Source of the DNA: Megaleporinus macrocephalus
Taxonomy: Eukaryota > Chordata > Actinopteri > Characiformes > Anostomidae
Reading direction: 5' to 3'
Length of the DNA stretch: 64,000 nt
Assembly: GCA_021613375.1 (NCBI GenBank)
Contig: CM038725.1
Location: forward strand, 8,285,089 to 8,349,088
Shown: positions 45,831 through 57,180 of the stretch, piece by piece
How positions within the stretch are numbered: position 1 is the stretch's first letter
Layout of the letters: every line of letters starts with the position of its first letter
Notes under the pieces: generated by a model
Told to the model about the DNA's origin: nothing
The model's input: the letters and a program-made list of their open reading frames with translations, nothing else
The model's database searches: none
Program-made: the position numbers and the translations under genes

Positions 45831-46340
45831 CCACACACACACACAAACTTACACATACCCACACACACACACACATACCCACACACACACACAAACTTAC
45901 ACATACCCACACACACACACACACATAGACACACACACACACACACACACACATACCCACACACACACACACAAACTTACACATACCCACACACACACAC
46001 AAATTTACACACACAACAGAGACACACACACACTCACATACCCACACACACACACATACAGACACACACACATAGACACACACACACACACACACACACT
46101 CACATACCCACACACACACACATACAGACACACACACATAGACACACACACACACTCACATACCCATACACACACACATACAGACACACACACACTTACA
46201 TACCCACACACACACATATCCACACCCGCGCACACATACAGACACACACACTCACATAGCCACATACACACAAACACTTAGCCACACACACAGACTCACA
46301 CACACACAAGCAGACTTAGACAGACACACACACACACAAA
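45661..46340. repeat. Compound (CA)n microsatellite, about 680 bp
   Basis: (CA)n runs are interspersed with ACATACCC, CAAACTTAC and CATAGACA words that recur in a larger pattern. A C-run lies at 45721-45732. It gives long Cys/Val open frames on the minus strand and Thr/His frames on the plus strand, none of them genes. Confidence 0.95.
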
Positions 46341-46914
46341 AAGCCCAGGAAGCTTTCGGTTGAGTCCGCTGACGATCTTTCCTCTCCACTGACCCTGAGT
46401 ATATTACTAATTAAGGAGTGTGAGCGGTGTGGGAAGGAGGGCAGGAACATGAAGAGTCAGGCTGGTGGGTGGCCAGCTTTAGGAGAGTCGGGAAAGCTGG
46501 CAGTGCGCCAGCGTCTGCTGTTAGCTGAAATTGGTCTGCAAAGGGGGAGCGGGATGGTGCGTAATAGAATTAAGTTTGACAAAAGCGCTGACCAAAAAGT
46601 TCGATCCGAGGAACAGCGGTGCTACAAGGTCGTGTGATATGGAGGACAGATTCAAGGAGTAGGTGAAAATGAAGTGGCACACGAAACTTCTGGAACAATG
46701 AAGACCTTCTTTCCATAATCATTAGGATTGCTGTATGGGGTTCTCCACAGGTTCTTTAGAACCGTAAAACATTAAAGGACTATTTTCATTGATCAGTTAT
46801 ATAGTCTGTTGTATCATTTACTAATTTGAGAATCTAATAAATTATCATTTAAATTACAGATAAACCTGTCAGCACTCCCAACACAGTATTTCTAGTCATG
46901 CCTAAACTTAAGAT
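46341..46914. other. Unique spacer, no gene seen
   Basis: Mixed composition. The 62-codon frame at 46449-46637 has no recognisable domain. Confidence 0.4.
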
Positions 46915-47622
46915 TGACTGATGACGTTGACTGATTAATCACAGTCGGAGTATCTAAACCTGGAATCATCACAGCCTGAGTATTCAAACCCTGATTAATC
47001 ACAGTTGAAGCATCTAAACCTGGAATCATCACAGCCTGAGTATTTAAACCCTGATTGATCACACCCGGAGCATCTAAACCTGGAATCATCACAGCCTGAG
47101 TATTCAAACCCTGATGAATCACACCCGGAGCATCTAAACCTGGAATCATCACAGCCTGATTATTCAAACCCTGATTAATCAAAGCCGGAGTATCTAAACC
47201 TGGAATCATCACAGCCTGAGTATTTAAACCCTGATTAATCAAAGCCGGAGTATCTAAACCTGGAATCATCACAGCCTGATTATTCAAACCCTGATTAATC
47301 ACAGTCGAAGCATCTAAACCTGGAATTATCACAGCCTGTGTATTCAAACCCTGATTAATCACAGTCGAAGCATCTAAACCTGGAATTATCACAGCCTGTG
47401 TATTCAAACCCTGATTAATCACAGTCTGAGTATCTAAACCTGGAATCATCACAGCCTGAGTATTTAAACCCTGATTAATCACAGCCGGAGCATCTAAACC
47501 TGGAATCATCACAGCCTGAGTATTTAAACCCTGATTAATCACAGTCTGAGTATCTAAACCTGGAATCATCACAGCCTGAGTATTCAAACCCTGATTAATC
47601 ACAGTCAAAGCAACTAAACCTG

Positions 47623-47677
47623 GAATCAGAATCAGAAATACTTTATTAATCCCAGGGGGAAATTGCAGTTATTGCAG
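47623..47677 (-). mobile_element. LINE 3' tail trapped in the 60-bp array, copy 1
   Basis: On the minus strand it reads 'tttccccctgggattaataa' then AGTATTTCTGATTCTGATTC, the 3' end of fish CR1/Rex-type LINEs. An identical insert lies 354 bp downstream with the same flanking repeat variant ('acagtcaaagcaactaaacc'). Confidence 0.75.
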
Positions 47678-47976
47678 AATCATCACAGCCTGAGTATTTA
47701 AACCCTGATTAATCACAGTCTGAGTATCTAAACCTGGAATCATCACAGCCTGAGTATTTAAACCCTGATTAATCACAGTCTGAGTATCTAAACCTGGAAT
47801 CATCACAGCCTGAGTATTTAAACCCTGATTAATCACAGCCGGAGCATCTAAACCTGGAATCATCGCAGCCTGAGTATTTAAACCCTGATTAATCACAGTC
47901 TGAGTATCTAAACCTGGAATCATTGCAGCCTGAGTATTCAAACCCTGATTAATCACAGTCAAAGCAACTAAACCTG

Positions 47977-48031
47977 GAATCAGAATCAGAAATACTTTAT
48001 TAATCCCAGGGGGAAATTGCAGTTATTGCAG
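47977..48031 (-). mobile_element. LINE 3' tail trapped in the 60-bp array, copy 2
   Basis: Identical to the insert at 47623, with identical junctions, so it arose by duplication of a 354-bp array segment and not by a second insertion. Confidence 0.75.
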
Positions 48032-48610
48032 AATCATCACAGCCTGAGTATTTAAACCCTGATTAATCACAGCCGGAGCATCTAAACCTGGAATTATCAC
48101 AGCCTGAGTATTTGAACCCTGATTAATCACAGCCGGAGCATCTAAACCTAGATTAATCAAAGGCTAAGTATATAAATGTGGATTACTGACAGTCTAAATC
48201 TAAGAAACTAATCTAAACTTGCATTGATTATAGTCTGAGTTTCTAAACTTTCATTAGATTATAGTCTCAGTATCTAAACCTGAATAATCTAAACCCAGAT
48301 TCGATACCAGTGTATGTAAACCTGGATTAATTATAGCCTGAGTATCTAAACCTGAATTAGTCACAGTCTAAGTAATTGCCTGAGTAAATCCGGATCAGAT
48401 ACCAATCTGAGTACCTAAACCTGGATTGATCAGTCTCAGTATGGAAACCTAAATTAGTCTAAACCTGGATTTGATACTAGTCTGTCTATCCAACTTTGGA
48501 TAAATCACAACATTAGTGTTTAAACATGAAATAATTATAGTCTGAGTGTCTGAACCTAGATTAATTAAAATTGGTTTACATATTAGTCTAAGTATCTAAA
48601 CCTGGATTAG

Positions 48611-49060
48611 ATACATGGGGGGGGGCTTTCAAATGCATCATAAAGGTTAGCATCTAATTTGTCCTCACTTAATATCACTTTGTTAAATATTTTTGTCTGA
48701 AAGTTTGTTGAGGAGGCTTCATTGTCAGGACGTCATGTCAACATGTTTATTTAAACTGACACGACTGAATGAGTGAAGAACAAACTTTCATTTTTAACAA
48801 CTTGTTGGTGTTTTAGAAGTGTAGCCTGTATCTGGTTGGCTGAATAGTGAAGATTATTATATTATTATAATGTAAGTTACTATACGGTGACAATCTTCAG
48901 AACTACTATATACGACCAGCGATGTTGGCGATGTTTGGATTCTATGCTATATGGCCAGGGCACTGCCACCATGTCTCACTGATTAGATGGTTTGGAATTT
49001 TTGTAAAGAGTTGTTTGCTTTTAGAAGTTTGTAGAATTATATTTAGTGTTATTTATTTAT
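48611..49060. other. Unique DNA, no gene seen
   Basis: A G-run lies at 48618-48626. No open frame with a recognisable domain starts here. Confidence 0.4.
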
Positions 49061-49515
49061 TATCCCCTCCCGTTACGTCTCGTCACCCTCCTCCCTCGTC
49101 CTCCTGTCGTCCTCCTCCTGTGACTTCTCGTCGTCCTCCACCCTTGTTGTTTGTCGTCTTCCTCTCTGGTTCCTGGTTTTGGTGTACCTGTCTCCGTCCC
49201 TGTCCCAGTCTTTGTTCCCATTTCTGTGTCTGTTCCCTTTGGGTTTTCTCTGTTCCTGTCTGTGCGTTACCGTCCTGGTCTTTGTTTCTGTTCCTGTTCT
49301 TGTTCGTCTGTCCATTTCTGTCCCCGTTCCCTTGTCTGTTCTTCCTGTCTGTCTGCTCGTTCCCGTCCCTGTTTCTTGGATTTGTCTGTCCCTGTTCCGT
49401 CAGTCTGCCCGTTCTTGTCCTGTCTTCGCCCTTGCCCTCCTCTGGGGCGGCTCCTGGGGTTGGTTTGGCTTGGCGCCCCGGGAGCGTCGCCTTGGGGAAG
49501 GGGGGCCTTAGGTAC
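49061..49515 (+). mobile_element. 3' internal remnant of a Gypsy-like retrotransposon
   Basis: The block is pyrimidine-rich with degenerate 'gttcctgttc' and 'cctcctcc' words. It ends in a G-rich segment with a purine tract (GGGGAAGGGGGG, 49494-49505) about 10 bp before the LTR start, which fits a polypurine tract that primes plus-strand synthesis. No integrase or other retrotransposon protein is recognisable, and the long overlapping frames here are low-complexity. Confidence 0.5.
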
Positions 49516-49872
49516 TGTCACAGCCTGCCTGTCCTCGTCCGCCTATTTAAGTCCTGCCAGTCTCTCGTGCTTCTGTTTACGTCTTTTCCCTGTGGTTCTG
49601 TTTTGATCATGTGCTCCTAGTGTCTCCACCCCCCACCTGGTCCGTATCTGTAACCCCTCATGTGTCCAGGTGTTTCATGTTTCTTGTCTTGTTATAAACC
49701 CTCTGCTTTCCTTTATCTTGGTCCGACTTTTGGCCTGTTAGTTTGCCGTCTCTGTGCTGTGTATTTCGCTATTTCTTCCTGCTTTTCCTGTTTCCGTCAC
49801 TATGGACATTATTAAAACTCAGTACCCTCATCTGCGTGTGTTTCCGCCTCTCCAGTCTCCTCCACTGTTACA
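49516..49872 (+). mobile_element. Gypsy-like 3' LTR
   Basis: It begins TGTCACAGCCTGCCTGTCCT after the purine tract and appears to end CCTCCACTGTTACA at 49872, giving TG...CA ends and a length of about 357 bp. An ATTAAA signal lies near 49811. It abuts an older LINE fragment. The 5' part of the element is absent. Confidence 0.55.
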
Positions 49873-50450
49873 CCTGCAGGCCATCAGCCCCTTGCAGCTG
49901 ATCCAGAATGCAAATTCACTCATCTCAAATTCACTCATGTCACTCCACTGCTGGCCTCGCTTCACTGGCTTCCTGTAGCTGCTCACATACATTTTAAAAC
50001 CCTGATGCCTACAAAGCCAAGAATGGACCAGCTCCTCCATACCTTATGGCAGTGGTCAAAAGTCGATCTGTACCTCAAGCTCTTCAAGCTTCGGGTACAG
50101 CTCGGCTTGACCCGCCACCCCTTAAGATGCATGAAAGACAAGCGACAAAACTCTTCTCTGTCCTGGAGCCCAGATGGTGGAATGAACTTCCATTGGCTGT
50201 CTGAACAAACACAGACTGAGGACCACCGTCTCTTTGTGGAGCTCTTATAAGCACCAATCTGTGTTAGTGTGCTTATGAATCATATTGTACTTATGCAGCT
50301 GAGCTTAACTAGTTTATCTTTATATGTAGTGACTGGGTATACACTGACTGGGTACTCCATGTATAGTGTAAGTAACTCTATGTTATTCTCTTCTCTGTAG
50401 GCTTTTCAGTTATGCTAGGTATTTCTAGATATTGCACTTGCACTGTATCT
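49873..50450 (+). mobile_element. Degenerate LINE 3' fragment
   Basis: Frame-shifting plus-strand peptides 'LQAISPLQLIQNAN', 'SLHWLPVAAHIHFKTL' and 'SVLEPRWWNELPLAV' occur in the order of the C-terminus of fish non-LTR reverse transcriptase proteins. Stops and frame changes show it is dead. It lies directly upstream of a second, better preserved LINE. Confidence 0.65.
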
Positions 50451-50547
50451 AACCTTGTATTTTATTATCTACTCTATAGGTATCAGCACTGGTGCCTGTT
50501 TGTGGCAGTGTTTGAGCTTGAGGGGACCTAAAGGGAACCCCGGCTGG

Positions 50548-51447
50548 TGCCTGCTGGGCCTCAACACCTCCCTATGCAACTGGATCCAGGACATCCTGAC
50601 AGGGAGACCCCAGTTAGTCCGGTTCGGGGACAGCAGCTCCAGCACCATCACCATGAACACTGGGGCACCCCAGGGCAGTGTACTGAGTCCTCTGTTGTTC
50701 ACCCTGCTGACTCATGACTGTGTTGCGAAACACAGTTCTAACAGCATCATAAAGTTCGCAGATGATACAACTGTGCTGGGTCTCATCAGCAAAGGCAACG
50801 AGTCAGCATACAGGGAGGAGGTACAGCAGCTGACAGACTGGTGTACAGTCAACAACCTTCACTGGAATGTAGAGAAGACCAAGGAAATGGTTGTTGACTT
50901 CAGGAAATCAAGACCGGACCGCTCTCCGTTTAACATCAACGGCTCCTCTGTGGAGATCGTTAAGAGCACCAAGTTCCTTGGTGTCCACCTAGCGGAGAAC
51001 CTCAGCTGGTCCCCGAACACCAGCTCTACAGCCAAGAAAGCCCAGCAGCGTCTCTACTTCCTCCGGAAGCTGAGAAAGGCCCGTCTCCCTCCACCCATCC
51101 TCACCCTCTTCTATAGGGGAACCATAGAGAGCATCCTAAGCAGCTGCATCACTGCCTGGTTTGGGACCTGCACAGCCTCTGACCGCAAGTCCCTCCAACG
51201 CATTGTGAGGACAGCTGAGAGGATCATCGGAGTCTCTCTCCCCTCCGTCTTGGATATTTACACCACCCGCTGCATCCGCAAAGCAACCAGCATTGTGGAT
51301 GACCCCACCCACCCTTCCCACAGACTGTTCTCCCTCCTGCCATCAGGAAGAAGGTACCGCAGCATCCAGTCCAACACGACCAGACTCTGCAACAGCTTCT
51401 TCCCCCAAGCCATCAGACTTCTCAACACAATTCAATGTCTGAACTGA
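50548..51447 (+). CDS. LINE reverse transcriptase, C-terminal part (5'-truncated ORF2)
   Basis: The open frame runs to a stop at 51447. Recognisable homology starts around 50548; the ATG at 50455 precedes it and is probably fortuitous. Visible motifs are [17 protein letters not shown] (reverse transcriptase motif B), [12 protein letters not shown] (motif C, with the catalytic Asp pair), [13 protein letters not shown] (motif D) and STKFLGVHL (motif E). A conserved C-terminal region with [10 protein letters not shown] and [20 protein letters not shown] follows. The endonuclease domain and the first reverse transcriptase motifs, including the first catalytic Asp, are missing, so it cannot act alone. 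Absence of internal stops suggests a fairly recent insertion. Confidence 0.85.
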   Translation, partial: CLLGLNTSLCNWIQDILTGRPQLVRFGDSSSSTITMNTGAPQGSVLSPLLFTLLTHDCVAKHSSNSIIKFADDTTVLGLISKGNESAYREEVQQLTDWCTVNNLHWNVEKTKEMVVDFRKSRPDRSPFNINGSSVEIVKSTKFLGVHLAENLSWSPNTSSTAKKAQQRLYFLRKLRKARLPPPILTLFYRGTIESILSSCITAWFGTCTASDRKSLQRIVRTAERIIGVSLPSVLDIYTTRCIRKATSIVDDPTHPSHRLFSLLPSGRRYRSIQSNTTRLCNSFFPQAIRLLNTIQCLN

Positions 51448-51462
51448 TATCTTTTCTGGGAC

Positions 51463-51467
<5 letters not shown>

Positions 51468-51504
<37 letters not shown>

Positions 51505-51532
51505 TCCCTCTCTCCCTCTCTCTCTCTCTCTC
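51468..51532 (+). repeat. (CT)n in the LINE 3' untranslated region
   Basis: The run of CT with CCCTCTC interruptions is also present, shorter, in the second LINE fragment at 51938-51970. Confidence 0.95.
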
Positions 51533-51844
51533 TGCAACCATTTACCCCAGATAAAAAAGGGAAGCATTTTTGCACAAAGCATTGCACTAATAACTCTACT
51601 ACCTCACTGGACTCTATTTATTAAACATTGCACAATTTGCACACTACCAGCAATTATTGATTATTCTCTGTCTGTACTGTGTTGTGTTGTCTGTCCGCAC
51701 TTGTTTGTTTGTGTTGCACTTGTGTCTTGTATGCACTGTCTATGTTGCACCATGGTCCTGGAGGAACGTTGTTTTGTTTCACTGTGTACTCTGTATGTAG
51801 TTGAAATGACAATAAAACCCACTTGACTTGACTTGACTTGACTT

Positions 51845-52066
51845 GACCAGACTCTGCAACAGCTTCTTCCCCCAAGCCATCAGACTTCTCAACACAACTC
51901 AACGTCTGAACTGATATCTTTTCTGGGACATGTACACTCTCTCTCTCTCTCTCTCTCTCCCTCTCTCTCTCCAACCATTTACCCCAGATAAAAAAGGGAA
52001 GCATTTTTGCACAAAGCATTGCACTAATAACTTTACTACCTCACTGGACTCTACTTATTACACACT
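51845..52066 (+). mobile_element. Second L2-like LINE fragment in tandem, lacking its tail
   Basis: It starts GACCAGACTCTGCAACAGCT directly after the ACTTG repeats and parallels 51378-51605, including the same stop and CT run. It stops at 'ctggactctacttattacac' without the 3' tail. The similarity is very high. A LINE piece without a 3' end does not fit simple retrotransposition, so partial duplication or template switching is likelier. Confidence 0.8.
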
Positions 52067-53524
52067 GCAGTCAGTGCTAAACTTGTCTGCGGTTGGAAGG
52101 AGTGAATGTTAGTTACTAATCTAGCTTAAAGAAAACCACGTACACTGTATTGTTGGTGTTGTTTCAGTGAAAGGCAGTGGGAAGACTGATATTAGTCTAA
52201 ACAGCTTTCACAAACATAAACAAGGAGAATAGTTAGTGAAGCAGCGTGTGGACCAACACAGCTACCCAAAGACCCCCCGCTCTGCTCTCCTCACTTCAGT
52301 CTGGATGAGTTTGAGTGGTTCAGTAGACCACCACTGGTAAGAGACTTGTCTGAGGCTGTTGGTTTTAAGCGTAGACTAAAACACAATGCAGTGCCACAGT
52401 TTCCCCACACAGGACGTCCAAAAGCTTCAGATTATGGAGAACCACGTGAAGAACCGTGAGCGTAAACATGCACTGGATTTTCTTCTGGTGTCCCACCAGC
52501 AACGTTTAGCGTTAGCGTCAGCTGCTTCTCCCTCGTTTGTGGATCCTGAAGGTGAAAGTACAGTCTCAGTAGTGAACATACTACTTCACTAATAAAGGAG
52601 TGTGAAGCTAAGAGACACTCCCGTTCAGTGTATCTAGCTGTTTACTGAGCGTGAATGTTTCCTGCTAGAAAGCGGAGCTCCTTTAACAGACAATGGAGAC
52701 CCACGTCCAGCGGGATTTTACAGAAAATTAAATAAATATGATAATTTTAGTGATTTTTAACAACCTGTCTTAATAATATACCATATTAAGGCTTACTTGT
52801 GTTACCAGCCAGGGTTCCCTTTACACCTGTTTGTTCTAGCTAGAGATACATACTCAAAACACAAAGCATTTATGAAATTATTAAGTTGCTCTGTGTGTAA
52901 ATGTGAATTTAAATGTGCACTAAATGAACACTCATTATCCCCAACATGTGGATTTTGTTGTATTATGTGTTTAAAATGATGGTTCTTTAAAGAATTTGGT
53001 TGAAACCACTCTTGAGGGGAAAGCAGCATTGCTCCAGAGAACCCATCCAGGCACGATATTTGAGAAATATAATTTAATAGTCCTGCCTTGTATGTGTCTA
53101 TACTCAAATTGGCTTTAAGTCACTGTAAACAAGTTGCCTGTCCTCGTGTAAGGTTCTTTCCCCAGCACTTCAAGTATGCATACAATGTACCTCGCAAAGT
53201 AACCATGACTACACCCAGCTCCACAGCACTTGTTGAGGGAGATGAAAATCTGTTTCTTTAAAAATTAAACTACTCTTCCATCTTCATTTCTCCCTCTTCC
53301 CCACTCAGACAGAACCCAGCACCGCTAATGAGGTCTCTGATTAGGAAGTAATGAATTGGTCAGTCTCCTTTTCGCTAATGAAGTCCGCTGTAAAATTCTG
53401 CTGCAATCCCACCATCCTATGAAACATAACTCCACAGTCAAAGAGCATTGTTTAAAAAAAAAATTATATCTTTGGATATGCAAGGTGTTTCAACAATATG
53501 ACAACCAGATATGAATACCAGAGG
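52067..53524. other. Unique DNA, no gene recognised
   Basis: Frames at 52386-52592 and 52797-53107 lack recognisable domains. The 53255-53420 part is balanced in composition. Confidence 0.4.
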
Positions 53525-56025
53525 TATCAAGTAATAAAGTACAAATACTTCGTTACCTTACTTAAGTAGAAATGTTGGTTATTTATACTTTACTGGGATA
53601 ATTATTTTTCAGCTGATTTTTACTTCTACTCCTTACATTTACACCCCATTATCAGTACTTTCTACTCCTTACATTTATACTCCATTATCAGTACTTTCTA
53701 CTCCCTACATTTATACTCCATTATCAGTACTTTCTACTCCCTACATTTATACTCCATTATCAGTACTTTCTACTCCTTACATTTACACTCCATTATCACT
53801 ACTTTCTACCACTTACATTTACACTCCATTATCAGTACTTTCTACCCCTTACATTTACACTCCATTATCAGTACTTTCTACTCCTTACATTTACACTCCA
53901 TTATCAGTACTTTCTACTCCTTACATTTACACTCCATTATCAGTACTTTCAACTCCTTACATTTACACTCCATTATCAGTACTTTCTACTCTTTACATTT
54001 ACACTCCATTATCAGTACTTTCTAATCCTTACATTTACACTCCATTATCAGTACTTTCTACCCCTTACATTTACACTCCATTATCTGTACTTTCTACTCC
54101 TTACAATTACACTCCATTATCTGTACTTTTTACTCCTTACATTTACACTCCATTATCAGTACTTTCTACTTCTTACATTTACACTCCATTATCTGTACTT
54201 TCAACTTCTTACATTTACACTCCATTATCTGTACTTTCTACTCCTTACATTTACACTCCATTATCAGTACTTTCTACTCCTTACATTTACACACCATTAT
54301 CAGTACTTTCTACTCCTTACATTTACACTCCATTATCAGTACTTTCTACTCCTTACATTTACACTCCATTATCAGTAGTTTCTACTCCTTACATTTACAC
54401 TCCATTATCAGTACTTTCTACTCCTTACATTTACACTCCATTATCACTACTTTCTACTCCTTACATTTACACTCCATTATCACTACTTTCTACTCCTTAC
54501 ATTTACACTCCATTATCAGTACTTTCTACTCCTTACATTTACACTCCATTATCTCTACATTCTACTCCTTACATTTACACTCCATTATCTGTACTTTCTA
54601 CTCCTTACATTTACACTCCATTATCAGTACTTTCTACTTCTTACATTTACACTCCATTATCTGTACTTTCTACTCCTTACATTTACACTCCATTATCAGT
54701 ACTTTCTACTCCTTACATTTACACTCCATTATCAGTACTTTCTACTTCTTACATTTACACTCCATTATCTGTACTTTCAACTCCTTACATTTACACTCCA
54801 TTATCTGTACTTTCTACTCCTTACATGTACACTCCATTATCAGTACTTTCTACTCCTTACATTTACACTCCATTATCTGTACTTTCTACTCCTTACATTT
54901 ACACTTCACTATCAGTACTTTCTACTCCTTACATTTGCACTCCATTATCAGTACTTTCTACTCCTTACATTTACACTCCATTATCAGTACTTTCTACTCC
55001 TTACATCTACACTCCATTATCAGTACTTTCTACTCCTTACATTTACACTCCATTATCTGTACTTTCTACTCCTTACATTTACACTCCATTATCTCTACTT
55101 TCTACTCCTTACATTTACACTCCATTATCAGTACTTTCAACTCCTTAAATTTACACTCCATTATTAGTAATGTCTACTCTTTACATTTACACTCCATTAT
55201 CAGTACTTTCTACTCCTTACATTTACACTCCATTATCAGTACTTTCTACTCCTTACATTTACACTCCATTATCTGTACTTTCTGCTCCTTACATTTACAC
55301 TCCATTATCTGTACTTTCTACTCCTTACATTTACACTCCATTATCAGTACTTTCTACTTCTTACATTTACACTCCATTATCTGTACTTTCTACTCCTTAC
55401 ATTTACACTCCATTATCAGTACTTTCTACTCCTTACATTTACACTCCATTATCTGTACTTTCTACTCCTTACATTTACACTTCACTATCAGTACTTTCTA
55501 CTCCTTACATTTTAAACATAGCCTCATTACTCATATTTCATTATCATTCATGTACATTTACATTCCTGTAAAGATTATTGATAACATGCCTTTGAAGTTT
55601 GACTTTTACAACATTACAATACTTATAGACAACTAGTCATCATATCTTTGTAAATGCTTAGTAGTGCACAGATACGCTTCTTTAATATATTTACATTGTA
55701 CTAAACTACATTCATTTTCAATGGGCGTATATGTGGCTGAAACAGGAAGCCTAGCGCATCCCAAATTTTTAATATAACATTATAGTCATTATGGATTTTA
55801 GAATAATTATTTTTTGGGAGAGGTGGGCTAGTGCACTATAGGCCCTAGTGCACTATAAGCTTTTGTCCTTAATGGCGTTTTTTTTGGCATTACTTTTACT
55901 TTTACTTTAAGAAACCAGTACTTTTACACTTTTACTGGAGTAAGAATCTTGAGTTGATACTTCAACTTCTACAGAAGTATCTATACTTCTACCTAAGTAA
56001 TGAAAATGATGACTTTTGACACCTT
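53525..56025 (+). mobile_element. Non-autonomous element family C with giant internal minisatellite
   Basis: The left end 'ggtatcaagtaataaagtac' and the right end 'gatgacttttgacacc' (reverse complement GGTGTCAAAAGTCATC) form degraded inverted termini, with GTACTTTTACT-like subterminal words. The right body (55505-56025) matches 43100-43483. The interior is replaced by the 36-bp array. The type of transposon is not certain. Confidence 0.7.
53622..55512 (+). repeat. 36-bp minisatellite, about 52 copies
   Basis: The unit is 'tactccttacatttacactc' plus 'cattatcagtactttc'. Two main alleles (CAGTACTTTC and CTGTACTTTC) alternate in blocks. The period is divisible by three and the unit has no stop in two frames, so it yields frames of up to 233 codons of 12-residue repeats (YIYTPLSVLSTP), not genes. 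Confidence 0.95.
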
Positions 56026-56734
56026 TGGTGAATACCCCCCAAAAAACTTGCAGGACCATCACCTGGCATACGTTCAATGGCACGCTGGCAGTGAAACAGG
56101 AGGCCACCAAATGAAATGCATCAAAAAATCACAGCGTAGTTCACGTTTTGGAGCTTCGTGTGATGGAGTGGACTGGACTCTCCGCTCGGAGAGCAATAAA
56201 CTGCACCGCAGTAACTTCATGCTCAATTTATGAATGGCTCGATACACAATGCAATTTGAGAGGTAGACAGTTTTTTCGGCACGGCTTTCTCTTCGCTCAG
56301 AGCAATAATACGGTCCATAGCTGGACCGGCCCATCATAGCCAATTGTTTCCCCTGTGTGTGCTTCGTCTAAGCTGGTCTAAGACCTTTTCAGCCTCATTG
56401 AACATCAATAGCCCTCTCCTGATCCCCACTTACCTTCCATCAGCAGGGATGGCACTGAGCATGGCCAGAACAAAAGGCAAAGTATTCTGCAGCAAGCTCA
56501 GATAATTTATCCTGAGTGGCCCGTTTATTAGAAACACCTACCTTGTATCTGCACTCATTGGCCATTCTATCAAGAACACATACCATAAAGCTGCACTCTG
56601 TAGATACGCAATAACTAAGTATAGACTATCTGTTGCTGCACAGTTGTTTTTGCCCTCTTCTATCTTATGCAATTTAGGGCTTTCTTGCTAGTCAAATGCT
56701 GCCCATGCTTCATATCATCGCTGACTAAAGCAAA
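56026..56734. other. Mostly unique DNA with a Tc1-like trace
   Basis: 56517-56600 ('cccgtttattagaaacacct') resembles the left arm of the long-TIR element at 35375. The 56030-56340 stretch is unique with overlapping open frames on both strands and no known domain. Confidence 0.4.
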
Positions 56735-56912
56735 ATATAATGGCAACTTTGCAGGAGAGGACAAAAACTTTTTTACTTTCAATGTAAGTCAATGGAACAA
56801 GACTTTTTTCCAAGCTATTTTGGAGCATTTCCATTGGTCCATTCGTCATGAACATTTCACACAATGTAAACAGTGCTGTCGTATTAAAAAAATCCAGAAA
56901 AACAAAAAGAAA
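56735..56912. mobile_element. Family A MITE, internal copy without termini
   Basis: It has 'gtaagtcaatggaacaagac', 'atttccattggtccattcgt' and 'cacacaatgtaaacagtgct'. The terminal repeats are missing, and it lies 22 bp from the next, complete copy. Confidence 0.7.
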
Positions 56913-56934
56913 TTAGGTATGCATGATAACACGC

Positions 56935-57180
56935 AATTTGTCGCTGTCCAATGAAAAATCTCCACAACTGCAGCTTTACAGGAGACACCAAATACATACT
57001 TTAATTCCAATGTAAGTCAATGGAACCAGAATTTTTTCCAAGGTATTTTGGAGCACTTCTATTGGCCCATCATATAATTTTCACAGAATGTAAACACCCA
57101 TTGCCGTATTCAAATGAAGTAGAAAACTTAAAATCAACAACAATAGAGATACATTTTTTGTTATTGGACAGCGACAAATT
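56935..57180. mobile_element. Family A MITE, complete copy
   Basis: The left end is AATTTGTCGCTGTCCAATGA. The right end, reverse-complemented, is AATTTGTCGCTGTCCAATAA: 19 of 20 bases match. It is 246 bp long. This copy defines the family termini best. Copies elsewhere have ATCGTCGCTG instead of TTTGTCGCTG at the edge. Confidence 0.85.

Larger units (their letters stand above)
46915..48610 (+). repeat. 60-bp (2 x 30) minisatellite with trapped LINE tails
   Basis: Units read 'cctgagtatttaaaccctga' plus 'ttaatcacag', then 'tctgagtatctaaacctgga' plus 'atcatcacag'. The two 30-bp halves alternate strictly from 46925 to about 48150, then the array decays into degenerate 30-bp units. Minus-strand reading gives a 238-codon frame of 20-residue repeats, not a gene. 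Two LINE-tail inserts lie at 47623-47677 and 47977-48031. Confidence 0.95.
50500..51846 (+). mobile_element. L2-like LINE, 5'-truncated, with 3' tail
   Basis: It holds the C-terminal reverse transcriptase frame, then a 3' untranslated part with (CT)n at 51468-51532, 'tttgcacaaagcattgcact', and 'gaaatgacaataaaacccac' followed by five or six ACTTG repeats (to 51846). These are the hallmarks of fish L2 elements, whose 3' ends finish in short tandem repeats. Confidence 0.85.

Noticed and set aside
45569..46277. Cys/Val-rich and Thr/His-rich long frames
   Set aside because: Simple translation of (CA)n and (GT)n.
46892..47962. Minus-strand frames of 238 and 97 codons with 20-residue repeats
   Set aside because: Translation of the 60-bp minisatellite. 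The same sequence decays into stops at both sides and is interrupted by a LINE tail.
48922..49620. 232-codon frame with Leu/Ser/Pro/Val-rich, membrane-like appearance
   Set aside because: It lies in the pyrimidine-rich 3' part of a Gypsy-like element and crosses its purine tract into the LTR. The composition comes from degenerate CTGTTCC words, and overlapping frames look alike.
54825..55636. Plus-strand frames of 107, 133 and 233 codons with 12-residue repeats
   Set aside because: Translation of the 36-bp array in two frames at once, within a non-coding transposon.
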